Positions 17,263 through 27,299 of a stretch of 64,000 nt of DNA are shown piece after piece. The position numbers and the translations under genes were made by a program. The stretch covers positions 1 through 64,000 of the forward strand of contig JADHTG010000006.1 of assembly GCA_016776505.1 (NCBI GenBank), in the 5' to 3' direction. Every line of letters starts with the position of its first letter. Position 1 is the first letter of the stretch. The notes under the pieces were generated by a model, which was given only the letters and a program-made list of their open reading frames with translations, did not search any database and had not been told where the DNA came from. Source of the stretch: Bacteroidota bacterium. GTDB lineage: Bacteria; Bacteroidota; Bacteroidia; CAILMK01; JAAYUY01.

Positions 17263-20200
17263 ATGTCTAAGAAGAAAAATTTTATTACTTGTGAGGGAAA
17301 TATGGCAGCTGCCCATATTGCTTATATGTTTAGCGAAGTTGCAGCCATTTACCCGATCACTCCTTCATCAAATATGGCTGAATTTGTTGATGAATGGGCA
17401 TCATTCGGAAGGAAAAATTTATTTGGTGAAACAGTCAGGGTTTCTGAAATGCAGTCTGAAGGGGGTGCCTCCGGAGCTGTTCACGGTGCTCTCCAGGCAG
17501 GAGTTTTAACAACTACTTATACCGCATCTCAGGGCTTGTTGTTGATGATTCCTAATATGTATAAAATAGCAGCAGAGCTCTTGCCGGCTGTTTTTCATGT
17601 TTCAGCACGTAGTGTTGCAGCTCACGCCTTATCTATTTTCGGAGATCATTCCGATATTTATGCAACCCGACAAACAGGTTTTGCCTTATTGGCGAGTGGC
17701 AGTGTTCAGCAAATTATGGATCTTGCAGGAGTAGCACACCTGGCAGCTATAAAATCAAAGATCCCTTTTCTTCACTTTTTTGATGGATTTCGTTCATCAC
17801 ATGAAATTCAAAAAGTAGAAGTTCTTTCAGAGGACGATTTCAAAAGTCTGATCGATTTCGATGCGCTATTGAGTTACAGGAATAATGCTTTGAATCCTGA
17901 AAATCCCGTAACACGCGGCACAGCGCAAAACCCGGATATTTTCTTCCAGGCTAAAGAGGCTATTAATCGATTTTATGATCCTGTGGCTGACATTGTTAAT
18001 GACTATATGCAGGATATTGCCAAACTGACAGGGAGGGAGTATAAACCGTTCACCTATTATGGTGCTGAAGATGCAGAACATATCATTATTGCCATGACTT
18101 CTGTCACTGAAACAATTAAGGAAGTCGTGGATTACCTGGTAGAAAAAGGAGAAAAAGTAGGATTAATAACCTGCCATTTATACCGGCCCTTTTCTGGAAA
18201 ATACTTTTTTAATGTCCTACCCAAGTCTGTTAAGAAAATCGCTGTTTTAGATCGTGCCAAAGAGCCTGGTGCCAATGGAGAACCCCTTTATCTGGATGTC
18301 AGGGATCTATTTTATGAAAAAGCAGAAAAACCAATTATAGTTGGAGGACGCTATGGATTGAGTTCAAAAGATACCGTCCCTTCAATGATTCTTTCGGTTT
18401 ACAATAATCTTAAACTGGATAAGCCTAGGAATGGATTCACTGTGGGTATTAATGATGATGTAACTAATCTTTCTTTAGCTCTTCTGCCTGATATTATGGT
18501 TGCAGATAAAGGAACTTATGAAGCAAAGTTTTACGGACTGGGTGCTGATGGAACTGTTGGTGCAAACAAGAATTCAATAAAAATTATTGGGGATACAACA
18601 GATAAGTATTGTCAGGGGTATTTCGCCTATGATTCAAAGAAATCGGGTGGATTTACAGCTTCACATTTAAGGTTTGGAGATCAACCTATTCGTTCTACTT
18701 ATTTAATCACGACTCCTGACTTTGTTGCCTGTCATGTTCCCTCCTACCTGGATAAATATGATATGCTGAAAGGTTTAAAGAAGGGAGGAATATTCCTGCT
18801 GAATAGTATTTGGGATGCAGAAGAAACAAAAAATCACCTGCCGGACCACATGAAAAAATACCTTGCAGAAAATCACATTAAATTTTATACTATCAATGCA
18901 ACAAAAATTGCGAATGAAATTGGCCTGGGCAGTCGTACAAATACCATTATGCAATCGGCTTTTTTCAAAGTGGCGGAGGTAATTCCCTATAAAAAAGCAG
19001 TTTCTGAAATGAAAACGGCTATCAAAAAAACCTATGGCAGGAAAGGGGAAGAAATAGTCAACATGAACAATGCAGCTGTTGATAGTGGCAGCAAGGTAGA
19101 AGAAATTATCATTCCTGAAAAATGGAAAAATATTAAAATTACCAGGCAAAGGGATAACAGGGATATTCCTGAATTCATAAAGAATGTGGTGGATCCTATA
19201 AATGCACAAAAAGGGGATAGTCTTCCTGTGAGCGCATTTCTGGGCCGTGAAGACGGCACATTTCCAGCAGGTACAACAGAGTATGAGAAGAGGGGAATTG
19301 CAGTGGATGTTCCGGAATGGATACCGGAAAATTGCTCACAGTGTAACCAATGTTCATATGTTTGTCCGCATGCTGCCATTCGACCTTTCATTTTAACAGA
19401 TGAGGAAGTCAATAAGGTGCCTGAAGGAACTGTTACAGTTAAAGGATTGGCCCAGCTGAAAGAATATCAATACAGGATACAGGTGAGTGTACTGGATTGT
19501 ACGGGTTGTGGTAATTGCGCAGACATTTGCCCTGGAAATAAATCAGGTCAGGCACTTGAAATGAAATCCTTAGGCAGCCAGCTGGATGAAATCGATCGAT
19601 GGAATCACATGGAAAAAAAGGTGGGCTACAAAGACCATATCCTTGATAAACAGAAAAGTGTAAAGAATTCTCAATTTGCACAACCATTGTTTGAATTTTC
19701 TGGAGCGTGTTCCGGTTGCGGAGAAACTCCATATATTAAAGCAATAACCCAGTTGTTTGGTGAGCAGATGATGATCGCCAATGCAACAGGTTGTTCTTCC
19801 ATTTATGGCGGATCTGCCCCTTCGACTCCTTATAGGGCCCATTATAAATCGGGTTATGGACCGGCATGGGCAAATTCACTGTTTGAAGACAATGCAGAGT
19901 ACGGATATGGTATGGCAATTGGAGTGGTTAAGCTGAGGGATAGAATTGCCAGAAAAATGAAGGAAGCCAATAGCTCGATTTCCAAAGCTACAAAGACATT
20001 ATTTGCTGAATGGATTGAAAATAAAGATGATTCAAATAAATCCAGGGAGGTTTCTGAAAAACTTCTGCCACTTTTGGCTAAGGAAAAAGATCCGCTTGCT
20101 AAGGAACTACTTCAATTGAAACAATATTTTGTTAAAAAATCTATTTGGATCATAGGAGGTGATGGCTGGGCTTATGATATTGGCTATGGTGGGCTGGATC

Positions 20201-20793
20201 ATGTGTTGGCATCTGGTGAAGATGTAAATGTTTTGGTTTTGGATACAGAAGTTTACTCCAACACGGGAGGTCAGGCATCAAAAGCTACTCCTGTCGGATC
20301 AGTTGCGAAATTTGCTGCTTCAGGGATGAAAACACGGAAAAAAGACCTCGGTGCCATGGCCATGACTTACGGATATGTATATGTTGCTCAGGTAGCTATG
20401 GGAGCCAGTCAGAGTCAATTTTTTAAAACTTTGAAAGAGGCTGAAGCCTATCCGGGACCCTCCATTATCATCGCTTATTCTCCCTGTATAAATCATGGCT
20501 TAAGAAAAGGCATGGGTAAAGCACAGGAGGAAATGGATGATGCAGTTAAAGCGGGCTACTGGCATAATTATCGTTACAATCCAAGCCTGGAGGCAGAAGG
20601 GAAAAATCCATTTATTCTCGATTCAAAAGAACCGGATTGGTCTAAATTCCAGGAATTCCTGAATTCAGAAGTACGCTATACTTCACTGAGTAAAGCATTT
20701 CCTGAAGAAGCAGTACGTTTATTTGCCATTGCTGAAAAAGATGCTAAATGGCGATATAATAACTACAAACGATTAGCTGAAATGGAATATTAA
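17263..20793 (+). CDS. nifJ: Pyruvate:ferredoxin (flavodoxin) oxidoreductase
   Basis: Homodimeric PFOR of 1176 residues with all domains in one chain. It oxidises pyruvate with CoA to acetyl-CoA, CO2 and two low-potential electrons. Visible in order: TPP/alpha domain with YPITPSS (about 31-37), gamma-like CoA domain in the middle, two ferredoxin-type 4Fe-4S motifs CSQCNQCSYVCP (691-702) and CTGCGNCADICP (746-757), then the beta TPP domain with cluster ligands ACSGCGE (Cys816, Cys819), GDGWAYDIGYGG (966-977) and VYSNTGGQASKATP near 1000. The TPP-site and cluster residues I checked are intact. An oxygen-sensitive enzyme, so anaerobic or microaerobic growth is implied. Monocistronic: it ends in a strong terminator. 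Confidence 0.97.
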   Translation: MSKKKNFITCEGNMAAAHIAYMFSEVAAIYPITPSSNMAEFVDEWASFGRKNLFGETVRVSEMQSEGGASGAVHGALQAGVLTTTYTASQGLLLMIPNMYKIAAELLPAVFHVSARSVAAHALSIFGDHSDIYATRQTGFALLASGSVQQIMDLAGVAHLAAIKSKIPFLHFFDGFRSSHEIQKVEVLSEDDFKSLIDFDALLSYRNNALNPENPVTRGTAQNPDIFFQAKEAINRFYDPVADIVNDYMQDIAKLTGREYKPFTYYGAEDAEHIIIAMTSVTETIKEVVDYLVEKGEKVGLITCHLYRPFSGKYFFNVLPKSVKKIAVLDRAKEPGANGEPLYLDVRDLFYEKAEKPIIVGGRYGLSSKDTVPSMILSVYNNLKLDKPRNGFTVGINDDVTNLSLALLPDIMVADKGTYEAKFYGLGADGTVGANKNSIKIIGDTTDKYCQGYFAYDSKKSGGFTASHLRFGDQPIRSTYLITTPDFVACHVPSYLDKYDMLKGLKKGGIFLLNSIWDAEETKNHLPDHMKKYLAENHIKFYTINATKIANEIGLGSRTNTIMQSAFFKVAEVIPYKKAVSEMKTAIKKTYGRKGEEIVNMNNAAVDSGSKVEEIIIPEKWKNIKITRQRDNRDIPEFIKNVVDPINAQKGDSLPVSAFLGREDGTFPAGTTEYEKRGIAVDVPEWIPENCSQCNQCSYVCPHAAIRPFILTDEEVNKVPEGTVTVKGLAQLKEYQYRIQVSVLDCTGCGNCADICPGNKSGQALEMKSLGSQLDEIDRWNHMEKKVGYKDHILDKQKSVKNSQFAQPLFEFSGACSGCGETPYIKAITQLFGEQMMIANATGCSSIYGGSAPSTPYRAHYKSGYGPAWANSLFEDNAEYGYGMAIGVVKLRDRIARKMKEANSSISKATKTLFAEWIENKDDSNKSREVSEKLLPLLAKEKDPLAKELLQLKQYFVKKSIWIIGGDGWAYDIGYGGLDHVLASGEDVNVLVLDTEVYSNTGGQASKATPVGSVAKFAASGMKTRKKDLGAMAMTYGYVYVAQVAMGASQSQFFKTLKEAEAYPGPSIIIAYSPCINHGLRKGMGKAQEEMDDAVKAGYWHNYRYNPSLEAEGKNPFILDSKEPDWSKFQEFLNSEVRYTSLSKAFPEEAVRLFAIAEKDAKWRYNNYKRLAEMEY

Positions 20794-20819
20794 GCGTAAA
20801 ATGTGAAAATATTTGGATA

Positions 20820-20852
20820 AAAAGCAGGTCATATTTTGGCCTGCTTTTTTTA
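20820..20852 (+). terminator. Rho-independent terminator after nifJ
   Basis: AAAAGCAGGTC (20820-20830), 7-base loop, GGCCTGCTTTT (20838-20848), then more T. An 11-bp stem with one G-T pair, 27 bases after the nifJ stop. Confidence 0.9.
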
Positions 20853-20950
20853 TTGGATTTTTCTTTTTCTGTAATTGGGAAGCAGGAAATCTTAAAATCA
20901 AGAAATTAATCAGATCAGCCCTCTCAAATGGAGATCAGAAACTTCAAAAA

Positions 20951-23170
20951 CTAGGATAGTTGTGCTTTAATATAATCCAGCATCAAAGGGAACTCTTCTG
21001 TATCAATCCCATGTTCGGCCATGAGTTGTTGATCATCCTGGTAAGTTTTTTCAAATAATTCCAGTCCCAGATCTTTGTCCTTAATACTTTTTATATAGAA
21101 CTGACTTGCCTTGTTCCTGTCTCCCAGGCACCAGTAAAGGTGCCCGATATTTATCAAATCAAATTTGGTCAATTCAGTTTCAGGCATTTTATCATAATAT
21201 GTTTGTGCATCTTCATATTTGCCCAGGATAAAAGAAATCCAGGCAATTGGTCTTAACACTTTATGATTGTTGGGTGCCAGGTATTCTACCTTAAAATAAT
21301 ATTCCAATGCCTTCTCGTACTCTTTTAAATCGAGATAGGAATGACCTATATTAGCCCATATGTATAGATTATCCTTTTCCAGCTTGGCTGCTTCATGATA
21401 ATACTCCAAAGCTTTTTCATGATTGTATAAATAACGATGGCATAAGGCTATTTTTTTCAGATTCCAAACGTTTTGCGATGAACTTAAGTCAGCTTTTTCA
21501 TAGTAAGCTAATGCCAGATCATACAATTCAAGCTTTTGATAACAATAGGCTGTTTTTTGAAACAGTTCTGTTTCTGATAAGCCCTTGGTTTCAAGCTTAT
21601 TATAAATATCTAAGGCCTGTTTGAAGTGTTCCTTTTGAAAATAATGCTCAGCAAGTTTTCGATACAATTCTGCATCATCATTCAGTTTTTGCGAGAAGCA
21701 GGTGTTTGAATAATTCAGTTCTTCATTGAAAATATCGTGAAATTGATCCTTATCCGGGAATAGTTTGAAAAATCTGTATAAGTCCTGTATGTATTGAGTG
21801 TAAATGCTTCGAATATGAGCACTTTTATTCAATGCTTCATCTTCTTTGCCAAGCTCAGTGATTTGACGCATTTCAGCAACAAACATTTCCATCATCATCC
21901 CTTTTTGAGCTTCTGGGATATGTTGGAAATTCAGGCAGAAAGAATATTTATCAGAATTACACATATAAGGTGCAGCTGTGATTGCTTCCAGGAATTCGCT
22001 TTTAAGGCTTCCAAAATCCTCCTTCTTAAATATCTCACTGACAGACTGTTGTTCAACATAGAATGGGATTAACCAATTAGTGATCGCATTGAAGAATGGA
22101 AATCTCTTCAGCATGGCAAAAGTGCTCATGAACACGTCTGAACCTTCCAGCTGCATGTTGGAGAATTCTTCTATTTTCTGGTATAGCTTGGGCGTATCTT
22201 TAAAAAACTCCTTCCAGTCAGGATTTTTGTCTTCATCCGCAGCATCAGAAAGCATATTTTCAATGTCAAGCTTATCATTCAATTTGGGCGCAAGTTTCAT
22301 GACCTCGGGTAGAATTTCATCCTTGAGTTTTTTGCTCAGACGTTCAGTATCTTTAGATTTAATTAATTGCATGAGGACCAGTTCCAGGTCTTCTTTAAAA
22401 TTATCCTGTTTATTCAGAACCAGAAATTCTTTTTCAATTTCAGGATATAATGACAATCGTTTATCGAATTTAAATAGGGAAAGAATAAATCCCACCAATG
22501 CACGCTGACAGACCTGTTCTTCTCCCATTTGATAAATAGCGGATAAGAGCAGAAACTTCTCTTTATCAAAATAATTCAATAAACTCAGGCTGACTGCGGT
22601 TACCAATAAACATTTATCATGGGCAGGGAAATGTTCAGATTTCATGAGTTCAGTCACAAAATATTTCTCTGTTTCCGTGTATTTGTCGGTTAGCCAGAGG
22701 CGCCTAAATACGGATAGCAGTGTACTATTTTCCTTTGCATTTTCAATGCTCTCAACCGAAGAGTTTTTTAACAGTTCCGATAATTCAATGTCAACGGTCA
22801 ATAAATCAATTAGTTTGGTGCCACTTTCGGTCGTCAATCGATCCTTTTGTTGTAAATCTATTTTGTCTTTGTAAAGGGGGAAATAGGAGTTTGACTGAAT
22901 TGTATACTGGTACACTTTATCAGTAAGCTCCAGGGTGGAGGCCATTAATTTGTTGTAGACTTTAGTTCGTTCCGGATCAGTTGATCCGGTTATGGTAAAC
23001 TTTAATATATTATCATAGGTCATTTTCAGAATTTCGAATTGAGATTGGTGCTCAGCCAACATATTAGCCTTTATTTGCGTTTCAAGCAGTGCAAAGGCTT
23101 CATGCATTTGTTTTGCATAAACCAGATTAATAATCTCTTCGAAAGATTTCGTTATGGCCTTTATCGTCAT
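20951..23170 (-). CDS. Large TPR-repeat protein, unknown function
   Basis: A soluble 739-residue protein without a signal peptide or membrane helix. The C-terminal third (about 505-710) holds five to six tetratricopeptide repeats; recognisable cores are AEHYFQKEHFKQALDIYNKL, AYCYQKLELYDLALAYYEKA, ALCHRYLYNHEKALEYYHEA and GHSYLDLKEYEKALEYYFKV. The N-terminal 500 residues are helix-rich and Lys/Glu-rich but match no family I know. TPRs bind partner proteins, so a scaffold role is likely, probably cytosolic. It stands alone: nifJ converges from the left and the nine-repeat cargo gene diverges to the right. Confidence 0.85.
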   Translation of the reverse strand: MTIKAITKSFEEIINLVYAKQMHEAFALLETQIKANMLAEHQSQFEILKMTYDNILKFTITGSTDPERTKVYNKLMASTLELTDKVYQYTIQSNSYFPLYKDKIDLQQKDRLTTESGTKLIDLLTVDIELSELLKNSSVESIENAKENSTLLSVFRRLWLTDKYTETEKYFVTELMKSEHFPAHDKCLLVTAVSLSLLNYFDKEKFLLLSAIYQMGEEQVCQRALVGFILSLFKFDKRLSLYPEIEKEFLVLNKQDNFKEDLELVLMQLIKSKDTERLSKKLKDEILPEVMKLAPKLNDKLDIENMLSDAADEDKNPDWKEFFKDTPKLYQKIEEFSNMQLEGSDVFMSTFAMLKRFPFFNAITNWLIPFYVEQQSVSEIFKKEDFGSLKSEFLEAITAAPYMCNSDKYSFCLNFQHIPEAQKGMMMEMFVAEMRQITELGKEDEALNKSAHIRSIYTQYIQDLYRFFKLFPDKDQFHDIFNEELNYSNTCFSQKLNDDAELYRKLAEHYFQKEHFKQALDIYNKLETKGLSETELFQKTAYCYQKLELYDLALAYYEKADLSSSQNVWNLKKIALCHRYLYNHEKALEYYHEAAKLEKDNLYIWANIGHSYLDLKEYEKALEYYFKVEYLAPNNHKVLRPIAWISFILGKYEDAQTYYDKMPETELTKFDLINIGHLYWCLGDRNKASQFYIKSIKDKDLGLELFEKTYQDDQQLMAEHGIDTEEFPLMLDYIKAQLS

Positions 23171-23350
23171 AAAACGCAGATCGTTATTGCAATTAAATTA
23201 CAAATTAATACTAAATTGCTGAATCATTGCAGTTTTGAGATGTACAAGAAAAATGCCCTTAATATGTCTTTGACAAAATGACAAGCAATAAAGCTTGATT
23301 TTGCTAAACATTTTTGTGTTTTAATAAACCAATATCTGAATTATTAAATT

Positions 23351-26300
23351 ATGAGAAAAATGAATACAGCTGGGAGCAGATCCAGCCGGATAAGATCTAT
23401 ATGGATGAGTATATTGTTTTTGTTGATCGCAGGACAAGTATATTCGCAAAACCTGCTATCTGTTTCTCCTGACAGTGCCATGCAAGGTCAACAGGTGACC
23501 ATCACCGTTCTTGGAACTCAAACACATTTTACAACAATCAACAACAGGTACTTTATTGCGCTGGTTCAGGGGAATATGCGTATTATCCCGGATTCTTTTG
23601 ATGCACAAAATGACTCCTTGTTATACGCTTACTTTACACTTCCATATACCACCTCAGGTTGGTGTGATATGAATGTATTGAATTTTACGGATGGAAATAT
23701 GATCATGACTAATGCATTTTACATCATTCCTTCCCCAACAGCTCCAAAGCTGGTCAGTATTAATCCAGACAGTGCTTATCAAGGAGCATCTGTTGTAACA
23801 AATATCACATCAGTTAATACAAATTATGCATCCGGAAATATTACGCGAATTCGACTTGAAAGGGGATTTCAGAATAGATTTATTGCGGATTCATTCACTG
23901 TCCATAACGATACAAATATCACTGCTTTTTTTACTTTTCCTTTTAATGCAGCAGCAGGGCTTTATGATCTTCGAATTGATCACAGCAATGATGGTACGCT
24001 ATATCTAAATGATGGTTTTGAAGTGGTGGAGTCACCATTTAAACCAATTTTAAAATACATCGAACCTGACAGCGCTTACCAGGGAACTCAGGCAACCACA
24101 TTAATAGTAGCATCAAACACTAATTTTACAACCGCTACATTTAATTCCGTGAGGATTCAGTTAGGATTCAACAATAATATTGCTGCTGATTCATTTTCAG
24201 TTATAAATGATACTGCTTTATACGCCTATTTTACCATATCCATGAATGCTGCAGCAGGAAATTACAATGTGGTAGTTGATAATTCAATGGATGGTTTTAT
24301 GGTTTTAGTGGGAGGATTTGAAGTAATATTATCTCCTTTCAGGCCCCAGATTATTTCCATTGTTCCTGATAGTGCTTTACAGGGAGAATCAGTTGCAGTG
24401 ACAGTTACAGCCATTAATACTCATTTTCAATCCGGTGTGAATACCTATATCCGACTGCAGCGTGGTTTTGGCAATATAGTGAATGCTGATTCTGCCAGTG
24501 TTATTAATGACACATTATTAATGGCCTACTTCAGCATATCCTATCAAACACAACCCAATACCTATGATTTCAGGATTAACAATTCGGTTGACGGATTAAT
24601 TAATTTACCCCGAATTTTCCTGATCAAGCAGTCTTTAACCGCTCCTCAGCTTCTAGCAGTTTATCCTGATGAGGGGGAACAAAATCAATATGTAAAAGTG
24701 ATTGTCAATGGAAGCCATACGCATTTCCTGTCAGGAACAACCACGCAAGTTTTGTTGCAGATGGGATTTAACAATATGATATATGCAGATTCTTTTGATG
24801 TTGTTAATGACAGCTTATTATACGCACATTTCAACATTGCTTTAGCGGCCCAAACGGGTGTTTATAATTTCAGAGTTGTTAACAATATCGATGGCACATT
24901 ACAGCTGAACCAGGCTTTTACCATTAATGCAACCCAGATATTTCCTAAAATACTATCTGTAAGCCCCGACAAAATCAGGCAAAATCTGAGCTATGTATTG
25001 TCAGTCACATGCCAGTATACTTCGCTGAATACACCTACACCTCCCATCATCCGTTTGATATTTGATGTAAATTATCATATTACGATGGATTCAGTTCATG
25101 TGGTAAATGATACATTTGTCAATGTATATATTACCATACCCGATACTGCCCCGGTTGGACTTTATGATGTGGAAATAATTCCTTATGGTGCTCCTCTCAT
25201 CACAGCGCAGGATTTAATTGAAGTACTCATTTCTCCATGGGCTCCTCAACTGGGAATAATAGATCCTGACAAAGCCCATCAGGGAGATTCCCTCTTGGTT
25301 TCTATCTATGGAAAAAATACACATTTCACTGGTGGAGCGGGATTGAGTGTCAGGCTGGTACAGACTTTTAGAATAATCAGTCCGCAAAGCATCCAGATTG
25401 TAAACGATTCATTGATTGAGGCCATTTTTGTATTTGCCCCTAATGTTAGGTTAGGCTTTTATGATGTGGAAGTAAACGGAACAGTGGATGGTAATTTGTC
25501 TTTGACTTCAGGTTTTGAAATTCTGGTTTCACCCAATGCGCCTCAAATTGAATATATCATGCCTGCAAGGGCCATGGTTGGGGAGATCCTTTCTATTTGG
25601 ATCAAAGGGAAAAACACACAATTTTCAGGTTCGAATAATCCCAGATTCCGACTCCAGAATAACCAGGGAATGATCATGGCAGATTCAGTAGGTGTGCTTA
25701 ATGATACTATCCTAATTGCCTTCATGACAATTCCTAAAACAGCAACAGCCGGATTGTATAATGTGATACTTTGGGGGATTACCGGCGGTAATATGATTCT
25801 ACCGGAGGGTTTTGAAATATTTACCCGCCCCATTGTTAATGAAATAATTTCTGTGACACCTGATAGTGCTTACCAGGGAGACACTGTGATGATAAGTATT
25901 ATCTGCAGAGGCACTGAATTTACAGAAGCCATGCTTTTGGAAGTCTTCCTTTCAAATCCTTTGGAACTGACTCTTTCCAGTACTTCAATTGTTGTTGTGG
26001 ATGATACTACTCTGATAGTTGAATTTATTTTCGCAAAAAACGCATGGGAAGGACTATGGGATCTTAACGTGATAACAGATTTAACTGGAAAAATTACGGG
26101 AATGGAACTCTTCAAGCTAATGAAATCCACTGTGGGGATAAGCGGTCCACAACCTGTTAAAAACATAAAAGTGTATCCCAATCCTTCATCAGATTATGTT
26201 ATTGCAGAGTTCGAATCAGTAGGAAAGACCAGTGTGATCGTTTTGCATGATTTGAAGGGCCAGTTGCTGTTTAGGAAAAAAATGGAACATTCAGGAATTC

Positions 26301-26401
26301 AGAAAGAGCAAATTAATCTGGAGCAGTTTGCGAACGGCCCCTATTTAATTCAAATTTGGTCGGATAAAAAAGCTTATTCCAGCTGGATAATAAAAAAGTA
26401 A
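23351..26401 (+). CDS. T9SS-secreted protein with nine ~100-residue beta repeats
   Basis: A 1016-residue exported protein. After a basic, hydrophobic signal segment (about 15-33, ending YSQN) come nine repeats of 95-105 residues, starting near residues 38, 136, 233, 332, 433, 533, 633, 734 and 835. The repeat opens with a line like ISVxPDSAYQGxxV, then an NTHF-type turn, a DSxxVxNDTLLxAYF middle and a GFEI(L)xSP end, resembling an IPT/TIG-like immunoglobulin fold. The last 80 residues are a type A T9SS sorting domain (VYPNPSSDYVIAEFES ... GPYLIQIWS). The protein should cross the outer membrane by T9SS and be anchored or released. Function may be adhesion or matrix, by architecture only. Confidence 0.88.
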   Translation: MRKMNTAGSRSSRIRSIWMSILFLLIAGQVYSQNLLSVSPDSAMQGQQVTITVLGTQTHFTTINNRYFIALVQGNMRIIPDSFDAQNDSLLYAYFTLPYTTSGWCDMNVLNFTDGNMIMTNAFYIIPSPTAPKLVSINPDSAYQGASVVTNITSVNTNYASGNITRIRLERGFQNRFIADSFTVHNDTNITAFFTFPFNAAAGLYDLRIDHSNDGTLYLNDGFEVVESPFKPILKYIEPDSAYQGTQATTLIVASNTNFTTATFNSVRIQLGFNNNIAADSFSVINDTALYAYFTISMNAAAGNYNVVVDNSMDGFMVLVGGFEVILSPFRPQIISIVPDSALQGESVAVTVTAINTHFQSGVNTYIRLQRGFGNIVNADSASVINDTLLMAYFSISYQTQPNTYDFRINNSVDGLINLPRIFLIKQSLTAPQLLAVYPDEGEQNQYVKVIVNGSHTHFLSGTTTQVLLQMGFNNMIYADSFDVVNDSLLYAHFNIALAAQTGVYNFRVVNNIDGTLQLNQAFTINATQIFPKILSVSPDKIRQNLSYVLSVTCQYTSLNTPTPPIIRLIFDVNYHITMDSVHVVNDTFVNVYITIPDTAPVGLYDVEIIPYGAPLITAQDLIEVLISPWAPQLGIIDPDKAHQGDSLLVSIYGKNTHFTGGAGLSVRLVQTFRIISPQSIQIVNDSLIEAIFVFAPNVRLGFYDVEVNGTVDGNLSLTSGFEILVSPNAPQIEYIMPARAMVGEILSIWIKGKNTQFSGSNNPRFRLQNNQGMIMADSVGVLNDTILIAFMTIPKTATAGLYNVILWGITGGNMILPEGFEIFTRPIVNEIISVTPDSAYQGDTVMISIICRGTEFTEAMLLEVFLSNPLELTLSSTSIVVVDDTTLIVEFIFAKNAWEGLWDLNVITDLTGKITGMELFKLMKSTVGISGPQPVKNIKVYPNPSSDYVIAEFESVGKTSVIVLHDLKGQLLFRKKMEHSGIQKEQINLEQFANGPYLIQIWSDKKAYSSWIIKK

Positions 26402-26434
26402 GTGGATTAATTCCCGGATAAAGTAAACTCTAAG

Positions 26435-26472
26435 AATGAGATTCCATGGATTGAATGGGATCTCATTTTTTA
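26435..26472. terminator. Bidirectional terminator between cargo gene and AlkD-like gene
   Basis: AATGAGATTCCAT (26435-26447) pairs with ATGGGATCTCATT (26455-26467) around a 7-base loop: 13 bp with one G-T pair, followed by T on the plus strand and by a mixed A/T tract on the minus strand. The right arm runs into the last codons and stop of the AlkD-like gene (TGA at 26463-26465). Confidence 0.8.
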
Positions 26473-27149
26473 TTATTCCTTTCAATCACTTTCAGAGCCT
26501 CACGCTTGCTTAGGCCTGAAAGCTGTTCTTCATATGTATCGACAAAATCAATGACCGATCCAGGATCAGTTTTTGAAAATTCCCTCAATGTCCAGCCAAT
26601 GGCTTTTCGGATAAAAAATTCTTCAGAGTCCATCAACTGAATAATATAATCAGATAATAAATGAAAATTCGTTGCTTTTTTATACTTTAATTGAAACAAC
26701 AATGCGGAACGTTGTAACCACATGTGACCAGATACCATCCATTTTTGAGTGCGGGGCATAATTTGCTCGGGAAAACGAATAAAATGATCAGCTGCTAAAC
26801 TTGCGGCAATAAAGTCCACGGTATCCCACCAGCTTTTATTGGTGATTAAAAATTCATATAGATTAATAGCGGATGCGTCAGTTTTTTTCTTGAATTTACT
26901 CAACAAATCCATAGCGAAGAATTGAAATTCTCTTTCTTTCCAATTCCATAGTTCTTTTATTATATCCACTATGGAATCCACTCCTGGTAGGCCATGTTCT
27001 TTTATAAACTGCCGGCCCAGTTCTCTTCGTATGGGCGCTTTTAATCCAATAAAATCAAATTGATTACGCATATATTTCTTCATGCCCGCAGCATGAGTTG
27101 CGTTTGCATTTTTGAAGAAGGAATCTTTAAGCGGAACCAGGTATTTCAT
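26463..27149 (-). CDS. AlkD-like DNA alkylation repair protein
   Basis: A 228-residue all-helical protein matching the AlkD/AlkC HEAT-like repeat glycosylases: KYMRNQFDFIGLKAPIRREL near residues 25-44, WNWKEREFQFFAMDLLSK (67-84), WWDTVDFIAASLAADHF (104-120), and WLQRSALLFQLKYK. WDTVD matches the catalytic-Asp strand of AlkD, which excises N3- and N7-alkylpurines without flipping the base. No signal peptide; cytosolic. Monocistronic, between a shared terminator and a 150-base leader. Fairly confident in family, less in substrate. Confidence 0.87.
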   Translation of the reverse strand: MKYLVPLKDSFFKNANATHAAGMKKYMRNQFDFIGLKAPIRRELGRQFIKEHGLPGVDSIVDIIKELWNWKEREFQFFAMDLLSKFKKKTDASAINLYEFLITNKSWWDTVDFIAASLAADHFIRFPEQIMPRTQKWMVSGHMWLQRSALLFQLKYKKATNFHLLSDYIIQLMDSEEFFIRKAIGWTLREFSKTDPGSVIDFVDTYEEQLSGLSKREALKVIERNNKK

Positions 27150-27299
27150 ATTTGAAATTTTGAAATCAAAATAAGTTAAATTTATAATTATTAGTTGCTT
27201 TTGTATATGAGGATTCTGAATATTTGGCTAAATTTACTCACTTTAAAATACTCCCCGAATAACATTGGAAGTTAATTCAATAAAAATAAATAAATATCT

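Noticed and set aside
23351-26401. Treating the nine protein repeats as a DNA-level repeat array
   Set aside because: The repeats are diverged at nucleotide level; only the protein pattern is conserved.
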